Below are positions 11,459 to 20,270 of a stretch of DNA of 64,000 nucleotides, in pieces. The stretch is taken from positions 1,234,130 through 1,298,129 of the forward strand of contig NC_090122.1 in NCBI RefSeq assembly GCF_023973825.1, given 5' to 3'. Made by a program: the position numbers and the translations under genes. Numbering within the stretch: position 1 is the first letter of the stretch; every line of letters begins with the position of its first letter. Source of the stretch: Plasmodium brasilianum (lineage: Eukaryota > Apicomplexa > Aconoidasida > Haemosporida > Plasmodiidae). The notes beneath the pieces are model-generated. The model was not told the origin of the DNA. It was given only the letters and a program-made list of their open reading frames with translations, and did not search any database.

Positions 11459-13690
11459 TTACGTATTAATTAATTTCGATGAGATTTTTTGAATGTACTG
11501 TAAGTAGACTGTTTTTAATAAATATATATCTTTATAAAGAGTACTATGAAATTTGTGTATACTAGTTGTACTAAAGGGGTGTAATTTGAGCGGTTTAAAT
11601 ATTATTTGCAAAATTCGGTTTTCTGTGTCTGAATTAAAAATAGAAGAATGGCAATCCTCCTTAAATATATATAAGAAGCATTCTATATTTGACAGTGCAT
11701 ATTTGAAAATAAGTTTATTTGTTAAATTATATAACTTTAAACTCATTTCATAATTTACTAATGTATCTTTTTGACCATGAATAAAATCAATTTGTAAATT
11801 ATGAAAAATTTTACTCAGATATTTGTTTTTTTTAAAATCATTAATAATTTTAAAAAGTTCTTTTAATACAATTATGTTGTCCCAGTGAACATATGAACAC
11901 TTTTTATTCATAATGAATGAACTAAATAGAAAAAAAATACTGTTATTTAGTACACTCTTAACCAACTTTTGCGTATTAGTAAATGGTGCTACTAATACAA
12001 CTTTATCGACTGTTATGTTTATATCATTTTTCAAAATTTCTTCAAATTTTTTATCATTTTTTTTGTTAATTGGTGCATTTTTCTTCGGTGTTACTTTATT
12101 AATGCTCGTTTTTTCATTTTTGAAATTTTCACTCATCCGGGATTTTAACCTGTTGTAGTTACTGTCAAGCACCGGGGTCTCATACGCGAAGTCCATACCG
12201 TTATTACTACTTTTTTTTGGTAAATTATCATTGAACTTGTAGCTTCCCCCACCACTGTGTTTACCGTTACTACCTCCGCTATGTATACCGACTTTACCTC
12301 CGCTATGTATTCCGATACCTCCTTCATTGACACTATCCCTATTATTGCCTCTGATATTCCTATTGCTCTCGCTTTGCACTTCAATTCCTGCGTTGCCCAA
12401 TTTAGAGGGTAAAACGATGGCATAATTTTGGGCTTGGCGGAAATTTCTAAATATCGTTTTTTTGTGACAGTTTATTTTACATTTGTCCTTTTCCACTATT
12501 TCATGTGTACATGAGTCATCAACAGAATCGTCTAATTTGTGAAAAAACATATCTCGAAAGGTTAGTATTTTTTTTTCATCATAAACATATTCATTGTTTA
12601 TGTTCTTATTATTGTTTAATTTAATATACAAATGTCCCTCATTTTTTAATTCTTTAATTGGCTCCTTTTCCTTTTTGTGGAAAGGAATTTTATTTGAATC
12701 TTGAAAAAAATCATTGTATAAGCATTTCGCAATATCTAGTAGAAGCTGTAAGCTTACACTACACCCTAAGGAATACCCTACCATATTAATTGATATGCTA
12801 CTATTACCATGATCTGTTTTTTTAATTTCCTTCAGCGCTTCTTTTAATGCTGTTAATGCATTTGTTTTAAAGGTCAGCGGAGATGGGTGACCTGTGCTAT
12901 TGTTATATGCTGGATAATCTAATAGTAAGAATGCATATTTCACTTTTTGCCTTTGCTTTTGCTTCTCGTTTTGCTTCTCCTTTTGCTTCTCCTTTTGCTT
13001 CTCCTCTTTCTTTTCATTTTTCTTCTTATTTTTATATATAATCGGACCATATATATCGGTGTAGTTCAATTTTTCCTTTTTTACCTTTTTTCCTTTTTTT
13101 TCAAAAGATGGGTTTCTTCCTTGCATGTGGTAAGATATAAAACTAAATAATTCATCCTCTGTACTTATATCGCTAGATTCATTTTCACTTCCTTCGAGAA
13201 ATAAATCATATGATTCGTCCTCCTCTCTGTCTGACTTTACGCTCTTATCGTGATATACATATTTTAAATTATTTTCATATTCCTTTACAGGTGAAGTATA
13301 ATTATGGATACACCTCTCCACATATTTTTTTTTCTTTTTTTTTTTTTTTTCTCCTTTTTCGAATTCTTTTAATGAGTTATTTTTGGTATCATATTTATGG
13401 TTTTTTTCCAAATATTTTGAATATTTCCTTTCCCTTTCATTCTGCACTATTTTGTCTTCCTCACTCCTATCACTCGCAATATCATTACGTCTATTCTTTC
13501 CCTCCCTTTGGGTTATTTCCTCTGCGCGTATCACCGACTGTAGAACTGACTGTACCTCGGAATTTACTCCCAGCTGCACTCGCAACTCTGCTCCCAACTG
13601 TTCATCCTTCCTGATTGTCCCTTTGACCCCCTTTTTATGGCCACATTTCTCTTTTTCTTTTTTTTCTCTTTTTCTATTTTTTTTTTTTTT
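11459..13690 (-). CDS. Alpha/beta-hydrolase-like protein, C-terminal part (frame-shifted relative to N-terminal part)
   Basis: This frame carries the catalytic half of an alpha/beta hydrolase. The strand FLLLDYPAYNNSTGHPS is followed by the nucleophile elbow GYSLG (Ser, near 12780), a VLVAPFTNT strand, the acid-loop candidate HGQKD (near 11790) and the histidine candidate EDCHSS (near 11650). Between them are long Lys/Glu/Asn low-complexity inserts, including KQKEKQKEKQ and HSGG repeats. The frame has no credible ATG start: the apparent start near 13597 is TTG, and the frame stays open back to about 13690. The oxyanion strand (FWIIFGGKDM) sits in the upstream gene part in another frame, so I treat both as one gene. 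Substrate and location are unknown; some relatives are acyl-protein or lipid hydrolases. Confidence 0.75.
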   Translation of the reverse strand, partial: KKKKNRKREKKEKEKCGHKKGVKGTIRKDEQLGAELRVQLGVNSEVQSVLQSVIRAEEITQREGKNRRNDIASDRSEEDKIVQNERERKYSKYLEKNHKYDTKNNSLKEFEKGEKKKKKKKKYVERCIHNYTSPVKEYENNLKYVYHDKSVKSDREEDESYDLFLEGSENESSDISTEDELFSFISYHMQGRNPSFEKKGKKVKKEKLNYTDIYGPIIYKNKKKNEKKEEKQKEKQKEKQNEKQKQRQKVKYAFLLLDYPAYNNSTGHPSPLTFKTNALTALKEALKEIKKTDHGNSSISINMVGYSLGCSVSLQLLLDIAKCLYNDFFQDSNKIPFHKKEKEPIKELKNEGHLYIKLNNNKNINNEYVYDEKKILTFRDMFFHKLDDSVDDSCTHEIVEKDKCKINCHKKTIFRNFRQAQNYAIVLPSKLGNAGIEVQSESNRNIRGNNRDSVNEGGIGIHSGGKVGIHSGGSNGKHSGGGSYKFNDNLPKKSSNNGMDFAYETPVLDSNYNRLKSRMSENFKNEKTSINKVTPKKNAPINKKNDKKFEEILKNDINITVDKVVLVAPFTNTQKLVKSVLNNSIFFLFSSFIMNKKCSYVHWDNIIVLKELFKIINDFKKNKYLSKIFHNLQIDFIHGQKDTLVNYEMSLKLYNLTNKLIFKYALSNIECFLYIFKEDCHSSIFNSDTENRILQIIFKPLKLHPFSTTSIHKFHSTLYKDIYLLKTVYLQYIQKISSKLINT

Positions 13691-16600
13691 TCATTATAGT
13701 AGGCCAAAAAATCTGCATAATTGTTGGGTCCAAAGGTATCAACCTTTTCGTGATACTCTTTATAGTAAGTGACAATTCTGTTGTATATTTCGGAGGCAGT
13801 AACGTACAAATTTTGATCGTGAAAGATTTTCTTCGGTAAATCTGGAAATTTATTTATTCCTTTTTTATCTCTAGTGTCGTTTGTGCTCTCTTTTGTGGTC
13901 TCATGTTTCCCCACATTGGTACTGATATCATTATTCACATCTTTACGGACATATTTACTGATGATATTTTTTTTCGGCTCTCCGCAGGATCCTTCCCCTG
14001 TATAAGTTTCGAATTCCCGTATATCACTACTAAAAAAATTGTCACAGATGAATACCTTTTTAGTTTCCTTTTCCTTATATTTTTGGAAATTTGTTGTAAT
14101 ATGTATTCCTTTAATTTTTGCATTATAACATGTATCTTCACCAGTTGGTTTATCAGGCGAACGGTCATGAGAATATGGATAATGGGAATTCCTATTATTC
14201 GATCTCTCGTGCCATATTTTTTTAATTTTCTTCTTTTTCAACCTCCTTATAAACTTTTCATATTCACATGGGGGTATCTCAGTTGCATAACGTAAAATCT
14301 TGTACACAGTATTTAAGGAGTCCATCGATTTCATATCCTTACCGCCAAAAATTATCCAAAAAAATATAGGTATTTCCACATCTTGACTATATAGCTCTTT
14401 TTTTATTTTTTCCTTATTTTTTTTTCTTATATGATGAAAAATGGAATCATATAATTTAGAATTAATAGAATTTCTTATTTTAAAATTGTTTATGTCTGTT
14501 ATGTTTGTTATTCTTTTTCCAAATTTTAGATTTTCCTTAATATCTGGGTAAATTCTATTTATTGGTCTACCCCCACTTAAGCATCTTTGTATGTCCCTGG
14601 TACAATATATTCCATTCATCATGTTTTTTTTTGCTCTTTCGTTTATTATATATTGTTTCTGTAAGGTTTTATAATACATTTTTATGTTTTTATTATGAGC
14701 AACAGAATCTGCTAATTGTTTTTTGTTTTTATTTAAAAAAAGAAATTCCCCCTTTTTACTATTTGCTGTAAAAAGTGATATGACATTGTTCAGGTAATTG
14801 TTATAATATTCAAAAAGGAAAAAAAGGTTTCTGCTAATATAGGGGAAGACAGGCTCAATTTTACTATTCTCAAATGTCATGAACATATTTGAAAGGTCAG
14901 ATTGTGTAGTACCATCAGGAAAAGTATTTTTCGCTCTTTGTTTGTACATTAATTCGCTATATTTACTGAGGGTTGTATGTTCCATAGTAGGATAAGAACT
15001 ATTCTGGATTGTATTCATTTTGTGTAGTCTACCTGGTCCGTTATCGTTTCTCAAATGGGGGCATATGCAGAAGATGGAGCTAACACGTCTCACATCGACC
15101 TTAGCATTTCCCTGCTTAACACTTTTATGGTATTCCAAAAATGAAGGAAGATAATCCGTTTCACGGTTTTTCTCCTTATTTCTGTTGTCATTTTTGACTT
15201 TTTTATCTTCGCCCAAACAGTCTTCTGTGTGTTTTATTACTGTGTGTCTTTTAAATCTCGTTTTAGGGGCATCGTAATTTGTTAAGTGTGCAAAGTAGTT
15301 TTTAGTAGAAGATTTAACGGAGCAGTTTTCTATGTAATATTTATTTCTCCTCATGTTTAAGAAGTAGCTAAAATGTTTTCTTATTCTCTTATCTCCATAG
15401 ACATAAGCATGACAGTCGATACTTTCATCATTATTAGCTACATTATGCCCACCACTATTATCTCTAATACTACCTTTATCATAACTACAACTATCACATC
15501 CACCACTATCATATCCACCACTATCATATCTATGAGTGCTAATTTTTTTTTTCTCTTTCCTGAAAAAAGTCCATGCCCCATTGTTTATAATCGAATTATC
15601 ACTGGTTATTTTTTGTATCCTTAGGGCGTTTTCTGTCTTATGGATATTTATAGGTGGTATTAAATAAGCATTGTATATATAAGGGTAATTAAAATGTATG
15701 GTATTTATATCAACAATTACAATATCTTTTATTTGTTTTACCATAAGCTCAAAATTTAGTCGCATTATTAAATAGTTATATAAAGTATTTTTATTATTAT
15801 GATTATTATAAAAGAACAATTCATACCATGTATTTTTGTATTTGAAAAAATTGATGTCTTCACTCTCTACTTTTAATGCTGGTATTTCAATACTTGTATT
15901 TAATTTAAATTTATAATTCTCTAACTCATATAAACTAATAGGAAATTTTGGTAAACTTAAAATATCTCTTCTTCTGACTAGTACATTTCTTATATTTGAT
16001 ATTACATTTTTATATCTCTCTTCATTTGGATATATTCTTAAACCATTTACTAAAATGTTATTATTCTTTGCAAGTAATTTCACAATTCGATTTTTTTTCA
16101 AATACTTTACTTTCCTTTTTATGTTTATTCTGCTGAGTTGTTGAAAATGCCATGTGGGGTTCGTCCACGCCACGTTGTTTTTTACTGAGTGCTTGAGCAT
16201 TCCCCCCGCCGTCCTGCACCCTCCGCAGTTGTCATGATATCCACAGGTAATAGCACTACTGCCAATAGTACCACTTCCAATAGTACCACTTCCAATAGTA
16301 CCACTGCCAATAGCACTACTGCCAATAGTACCACTTCCAATAGTACCACTTCCAGTAATGGCACTAGTACTGATATTATTTCTCCTATCCCAATTTTGGC
16401 CTGCCCCTTTGTAGACGTTATCCCTTGAGTGCTCCAGTAAATTCAATACACGCTTCATAACCGCTTCCTTCGAACCAAAACTATTTTTTTTTACAAATGT
16501 TGCAGCACATTTATTTTTATTTTTCAGATAATTTTTATAAATTGCATTAAAAATTAAATTCTTTCTATACTTGTCATTTAAGGAGGGTGTTACAGTATTG

Positions 16601-17715
16601 TTATTAATCTGCTTCTGTTTTCCCTGCTTCTTTGGTATATGAACAAACCTGTAATTTTGTAATTCGTGTTGTAGTCTTTCCCGTTCATATTCCTCATCTG
16701 TAAATTTCAAATTATTTATGTATGTTAATAAGCTCTTCTTTTCTGTTATATTATTATTACTGTTAAATAATTTTACAAGTTCTATAGTACGATTTTTTTT
16801 TGTATATATTTCTTCAGGTTGTAGCCTGTCAGTAGTTGTTTCGGTTATATTGACAGCTGTTCGGTCTTCATTCATTTCGTCACACTTATTTCTATTCATG
16901 TATTTCTCCCTTTCTTTGTTCCCTTTCCCTAACAATTTAATATCCCCCTCTATAATTGGAACCGCATTTTCTCTTATTCCATTTCCGCTTACCATTTCTT
17001 TAGTATGTTTCTGATGAAATAAATCATGATTATTTTGTTTACTGTTTGTAAAAGCAGAAGAGGAAATAGCAGGACGTTCATTAGAGCTATTTTTGCAATT
17101 TTTAATATATGCCTGGTGCATAGTATTTATAAATGTTTTGCATTCTTTATATTCTCTACTACCGTTTTTACATGATACCTTCTTTTTTATATGAGTGTCT
17201 ATATTTTTAACAGATTCTTCTTTTACGCTTTTCTCTTCTCTTTTTTTTACTCTTTCTGTAATGTATCTATTTAAAGACTCTGGTTTAACTTGACCATGTG
17301 TGGAAATTTCAAAGAAACGACGTCTTCCTTCTCTAGCTGATATAGTTTTGCTCACAAAACATTTACATACACAATCTGTTGTGTTTATAGGACAGTGTTT
17401 TTCTCTTTTCAAAGAGAGTATACATTTACACTCATCATAGTTCGACTGATACATTTCTCTGTTTGTCCTATCCTGAGTAAAAGGGTCATTTGTCCCTTGA
17501 CAACTTTTACAACTTACATTGATTATTAGTTTGCTTTTGTAATTCTTTATTTCATAGTTGTACGAGTTATTTTCATACTTATTGAGTGCAAATTCCTTCT
17601 GTCTTCTGATTATTTGTTTTTTCTTGCATGTATTTTTAATGCTTTGATAATATTCCGTATTCGTTTTTTTCCGATTACAGTTCTTACATCTTTTGGCGAC
17701 ATATTTCTTCTTCAT
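13564..17715 (-). CDS. Alpha/beta-hydrolase-like protein, N-terminal part
   Basis: The start is the ATG at 17715 (MKKKYVAKRCKNCNRKK); an upstream in-frame GTG is not a likely start. The N-terminus is rich in CxxC pairs (CKNC, CKSC, CKCIL, CVCKC), suggesting metal binding, though this is inference. The middle is Asn/Lys-rich with a TIGSG/SAIGS tandem repeat coded at 16245-16370 and YDSGG repeats near 15500. Near residue 1115 is FWIIFGGKDMKSMDSLN, which resembles the oxyanion strand of Plasmodium alpha/beta hydrolases. It then reads to a stop at 13564 after a 15-A run. The matching catalytic residues follow in a different frame. About 2,090 residues would result from a joined gene. Confidence 0.72.
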   Translation of the reverse strand: MKKKYVAKRCKNCNRKKTNTEYYQSIKNTCKKKQIIRRQKEFALNKYENNSYNYEIKNYKSKLIINVSCKSCQGTNDPFTQDRTNREMYQSNYDECKCILSLKREKHCPINTTDCVCKCFVSKTISAREGRRRFFEISTHGQVKPESLNRYITERVKKREEKSVKEESVKNIDTHIKKKVSCKNGSREYKECKTFINTMHQAYIKNCKNSSNERPAISSSAFTNSKQNNHDLFHQKHTKEMVSGNGIRENAVPIIEGDIKLLGKGNKEREKYMNRNKCDEMNEDRTAVNITETTTDRLQPEEIYTKKNRTIELVKLFNSNNNITEKKSLLTYINNLKFTDEEYERERLQHELQNYRFVHIPKKQGKQKQINNNTVTPSLNDKYRKNLIFNAIYKNYLKNKNKCAATFVKKNSFGSKEAVMKRVLNLLEHSRDNVYKGAGQNWDRRNNISTSAITGSGTIGSGTIGSSAIGSGTIGSGTIGSGTIGSSAITCGYHDNCGGCRTAGGMLKHSVKNNVAWTNPTWHFQQLSRINIKRKVKYLKKNRIVKLLAKNNNILVNGLRIYPNEERYKNVISNIRNVLVRRRDILSLPKFPISLYELENYKFKLNTSIEIPALKVESEDINFFKYKNTWYELFFYNNHNNKNTLYNYLIMRLNFELMVKQIKDIVIVDINTIHFNYPYIYNAYLIPPINIHKTENALRIQKITSDNSIINNGAWTFFRKEKKKISTHRYDSGGYDSGGCDSCSYDKGSIRDNSGGHNVANNDESIDCHAYVYGDKRIRKHFSYFLNMRRNKYYIENCSVKSSTKNYFAHLTNYDAPKTRFKRHTVIKHTEDCLGEDKKVKNDNRNKEKNRETDYLPSFLEYHKSVKQGNAKVDVRRVSSIFCICPHLRNDNGPGRLHKMNTIQNSSYPTMEHTTLSKYSELMYKQRAKNTFPDGTTQSDLSNMFMTFENSKIEPVFPYISRNLFFLFEYYNNYLNNVISLFTANSKKGEFLFLNKNKKQLADSVAHNKNIKMYYKTLQKQYIINERAKKNMMNGIYCTRDIQRCLSGGRPINRIYPDIKENLKFGKRITNITDINNFKIRNSINSKLYDSIFHHIRKKNKEKIKKELYSQDVEIPIFFWIIFGGKDMKSMDSLNTVYKILRYATEIPPCEYEKFIRRLKKKKIKKIWHERSNNRNSHYPYSHDRSPDKPTGEDTCYNAKIKGIHITTNFQKYKEKETKKVFICDNFFSSDIREFETYTGEGSCGEPKKNIISKYVRKDVNNDISTNVGKHETTKESTNDTRDKKGINKFPDLPKKIFHDQNLYVTASEIYNRIVTYYKEYHEKVDTFGPNNYADFLAYYNEKKKKIEKEKKKKKRNVAIKRGSKGQSGRMNSWEQSCECSWE
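16245..16370 (-). repeat. In-frame coding repeat (TIGSG/SAIGS) in the hydrolase-like gene
   Basis: Units of 15 bp such as CCAATAGTACCACTT recur about eight times and encode alternating TIGSG and SAIGS pentapeptides in the reverse frame. The repeat is in frame, so copy-number change would not break the gene. Confidence 0.85.
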
Positions 17716-17756
17716 ACTGTACACATTTGAGCTTAATTAGAAAATTTTTTTTACCT

Positions 17757-17995
17757 CATTTTGCTAATTTTTGCCAATTTTGTTAATTTTGCTAATTTTT
17801 GCCAATTTTGTTAATTTTGCTAATTTTTGCCAATTTTGTTAATTTTTGCCAATTTTGCTAATTTTTGCCAATTTTGTTAATTTTTGCCAATTTTGTTAAT
17901 TTTTGCCAATTTTGTTAATTTTTGCCAATTTTGTTAATTTTTGCCAATTTTGTTAATTTTTGCCAATTTTGCTTATTTTTGCCAGTTTTACCAAT
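17757..17995. repeat. Minisatellite upstream of the hydrolase-like gene
   Basis: About ten units based on TTAATTTTTGCCAATTTTG (19 bp), mixed with 28-bp variants containing GCTAATTTT, begin some 40 nt upstream of the reverse-strand ATG. The array would be transcribed as 5' leader of that gene. Confidence 0.85.
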
Positions 17996-18085
17996 TTTGA
18001 TAATTTTTCTCCTGTGTGCAATCAGGCAAAAGGAGAACATGGCTCAATTATAAGGTGCGATGAGTGCATTTTATACCCTATTCTT

Positions 18086-18250
18086 ATGTTCCTCTTGCTT
18101 GTTAAATTTATTATTATTTTTTTTTTTCTTTTCTTAAAGCTTTGGAAAACAATGAAAGTGTGTTTCCTATGGAAAGAAAAAAAAGAAAAAGAAATTCAAG
18201 TTAATAATTGGGAGAAATTATATTCTTTATTATCTGAAAAAAAGTACTAG
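18086..18250 (+). CDS. Candidate small single-membrane-span protein (54 aa)
   Basis: An ATG-initiated frame encodes MFLLLVKFIIIFFFLFLK, a convincing hydrophobic segment, followed by a charged tail with KEKKEKEIQVNNWEKLY and ending SEKKY. The tail has unusually protein-like composition for intergenic DNA. I do not recognise it. It stands alone between two reverse-strand genes, and could instead be the last exon of a longer transcript, since CTTAAAG before CTTTGG is a possible acceptor. It could also be chance. Confidence is low. Confidence 0.28.
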   Translation: MFLLLVKFIIIFFFLFLKLWKTMKVCFLWKEKKEKEIQVNNWEKLYSLLSEKKY

Positions 18251-18473
18251 GTACAAAATTATTTCAGTTGATTTAATATGAACTTGTCTTCTCATGCTCT
18301 TTACAAGTGTATACGGTATAACAATTTAGGACAAAAATAAACATAATGAAAAAAAAAAAAGAAAGAAAAAGTAAGAAAAAATAAGAAGGGCTGCGTATTC
18401 CTCCAGCCTTAATCTAAGGTGAAAGAACTCACGCCCAAAAATTTATCACAATGGATGAAAAAACTATTGGAGT

Positions 18474-18531
<58 letters not shown>

Positions 18532-18717
18532 GTGTGTGTACAAGTGTTTACCCTTACGTATAGAGAGCTGAAGCAGCAACAGATATCATATGTCAAACTG
18601 TTCATTACGAACTTTTTTTTTTTTCCTTTTTTTAATTTCTTGTATGTATGCAATCCTTACAATTGCACCTATTTCGCATAATGTGTATGTTCATAATTAA
18701 CTTATTGTAACTGATAT

Positions 18718-18765
<48 letters not shown>

Positions 18766-19685
18766 CATATTTTATTTTTTATTATTTTTTACATGTAAAA
18801 TGCAACAGATCAAGAAGTGTAACCTTTCTTCTTTTTGTAGCAATATCCTTTTCAACTTGTAAAAAACAAAAAAATTTGTAGTTCAAAAAAAAAAAAAAAG
18901 CATTTTTTTCTTTTTACATGTGGCGCATTGTTAACTAGACGATTCATTATTATTTATTTGATAGTTTTCTTTTTAAAACGAGAAAGATGAAAAAGGTCTA
19001 TTTTGTGAATTAGAGACGAATGCATATACACACATGTTACATGTATATACGTATGAACACACATATATATATATATATATGTACTGAAATGCGTATACAT
19101 ATATATATTAACAGAATAAGATACTGCTTTCAGACTAATTCTGAACGGGTGTTATGTATTGTTAGCGGGACCTCACAAAGCTTACTCGTATAAGCATTCA
19201 AACATGAAACGCAAAATGGTATGATTAACAAATATGTTATCAGTTTTTAAAGTTAGTGAAATAAAAAAAAAAAAAAAAAAAAAAAGGTAATAAATACGTT
19301 AATTTGTATTTCCACATTTGCTAAATGTTCAAATGTCGAGCATAACTTTTAAATTGTTAAAAGAAAAACAAATAAAGTGAAGGTTTTTTTATGAGAAAAA
19401 TAAAATTAAAATTTTAAAAAGGCGTTCAATATTTACACGCTTGTACGTACTTATGCATTTTTTAGTAGCATATAAATTTTATTTTGTGCAGAGTTGCGCA
19501 TATGAGTGTACGTATGCATGTATGTATTTATGTATGTATTTATGTATGTATGTACACATACATATATACCCATACAAGTGCACTCATTTCACGCTGTGAT
19601 ATATGCACCATTTTTTTTTTGTAAGACTGAACCTTTTTTTACGGATATTTGATGCGTCCTTCAAGTGTGTCTTTTTATTTTACGT
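18251..19685. other. Intergenic region with a composition island
   Basis: This 1.4-kb region contains (TA)n tracts at 18480-18520 and 18720-18760, A-runs, and repeated GTATGTATTTAT units near 19505-19550. A less A+T-rich island at about 19120-19235 includes two small hairpins (see findings). No open frame is convincing. Confidence 0.6.
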
Positions 19686-20270
19686 TCACTTTGTTCTTTC
19701 TTCCTTTCGTCCTTTTGTCCTTTCGTCCTTTTGTCCTTTCGTCCGTTGGTTTTTCCATTTTTTCGTTTCCTTCTTTTTTTTAATAGTCCTGTTCTTAATT
19801 TTTTTGTTTGCCTTATCGGAGCTGTGATTTGCTCTGCCATATACGCTTCCATTTTTCTCGCCCCTTTTTTCTGAATGCACATGTTCGGACTGATTCTGTA
19901 ATTTTTTTTCTTTTCTATTCTTAAACTTGTTTTTTTTGCCCTTGAGATTGTTCCTTTTTCCATTTAAGTAGTTCATCTTGTGGCTTTTAATCGCATTTTT
20001 CCTGTTAGTTTTAGATTTGTTTTTTAAGCTAATTTTTATATGATCATTTATCTCCTGGGTGTTGCTATTTGTATTGCCTTCTACCTTCTTTCTGTTGAGT
20101 CTGTTGTCCTTTTTTCCACTTTTGGAAGCGCCTGCGTAATTATTATCATGCTTTGAAACATGCTTCACATTATTTGTGTATGTATTTTTATTTCGCATAT
20201 TACCATCTTGCGCATTTCTTTTTAAATCTTCTCCTTGGCATTTGGGAAAATTTTTTTTTTTTTTTTTTTC
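19686..20270 (-). CDS. Probable Lys-rich C-terminal extension of the NOP2-like methyltransferase, out of frame in this sequence
   Basis: A reverse-strand open frame continues from the poly-A tract at about 20250-20270 to a TGA at 19686. It reads FPKCQGEDLKRNAQDGN, then a very basic Asn/Lys-rich segment of about 170 residues ending KGRKEERTK. It lies directly behind the methyltransferase in a different frame. Basic tails are common in NOP2-family nucleolar proteins. It could also be an independent ORF, since an ATG exists at 20198, but a one-base length error in the long homopolymer is the simpler explanation. Confidence 0.5.
   Translation of the reverse strand, partial: EKKKKKNFPKCQGEDLKRNAQDGNMRNKNTYTNNVKHVSKHDNNYAGASKSGKKDNRLNRKKVEGNTNSNTQEINDHIKISLKNKSKTNRKNAIKSHKMNYLNGKRNNLKGKKNKFKNRKEKKLQNQSEHVHSEKRGEKNGSVYGRANHSSDKANKKIKNRTIKKKKETKKWKNQRTKGQKDERTKGRKEERTK

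Noticed and set aside
13210..13772. Forward open frames across 13.2-13.8 kb
   Set aside because: They are antisense to the hydrolase-like gene and reflect its Lys/Glu-rich codons read as Phe/Ser/Leu.
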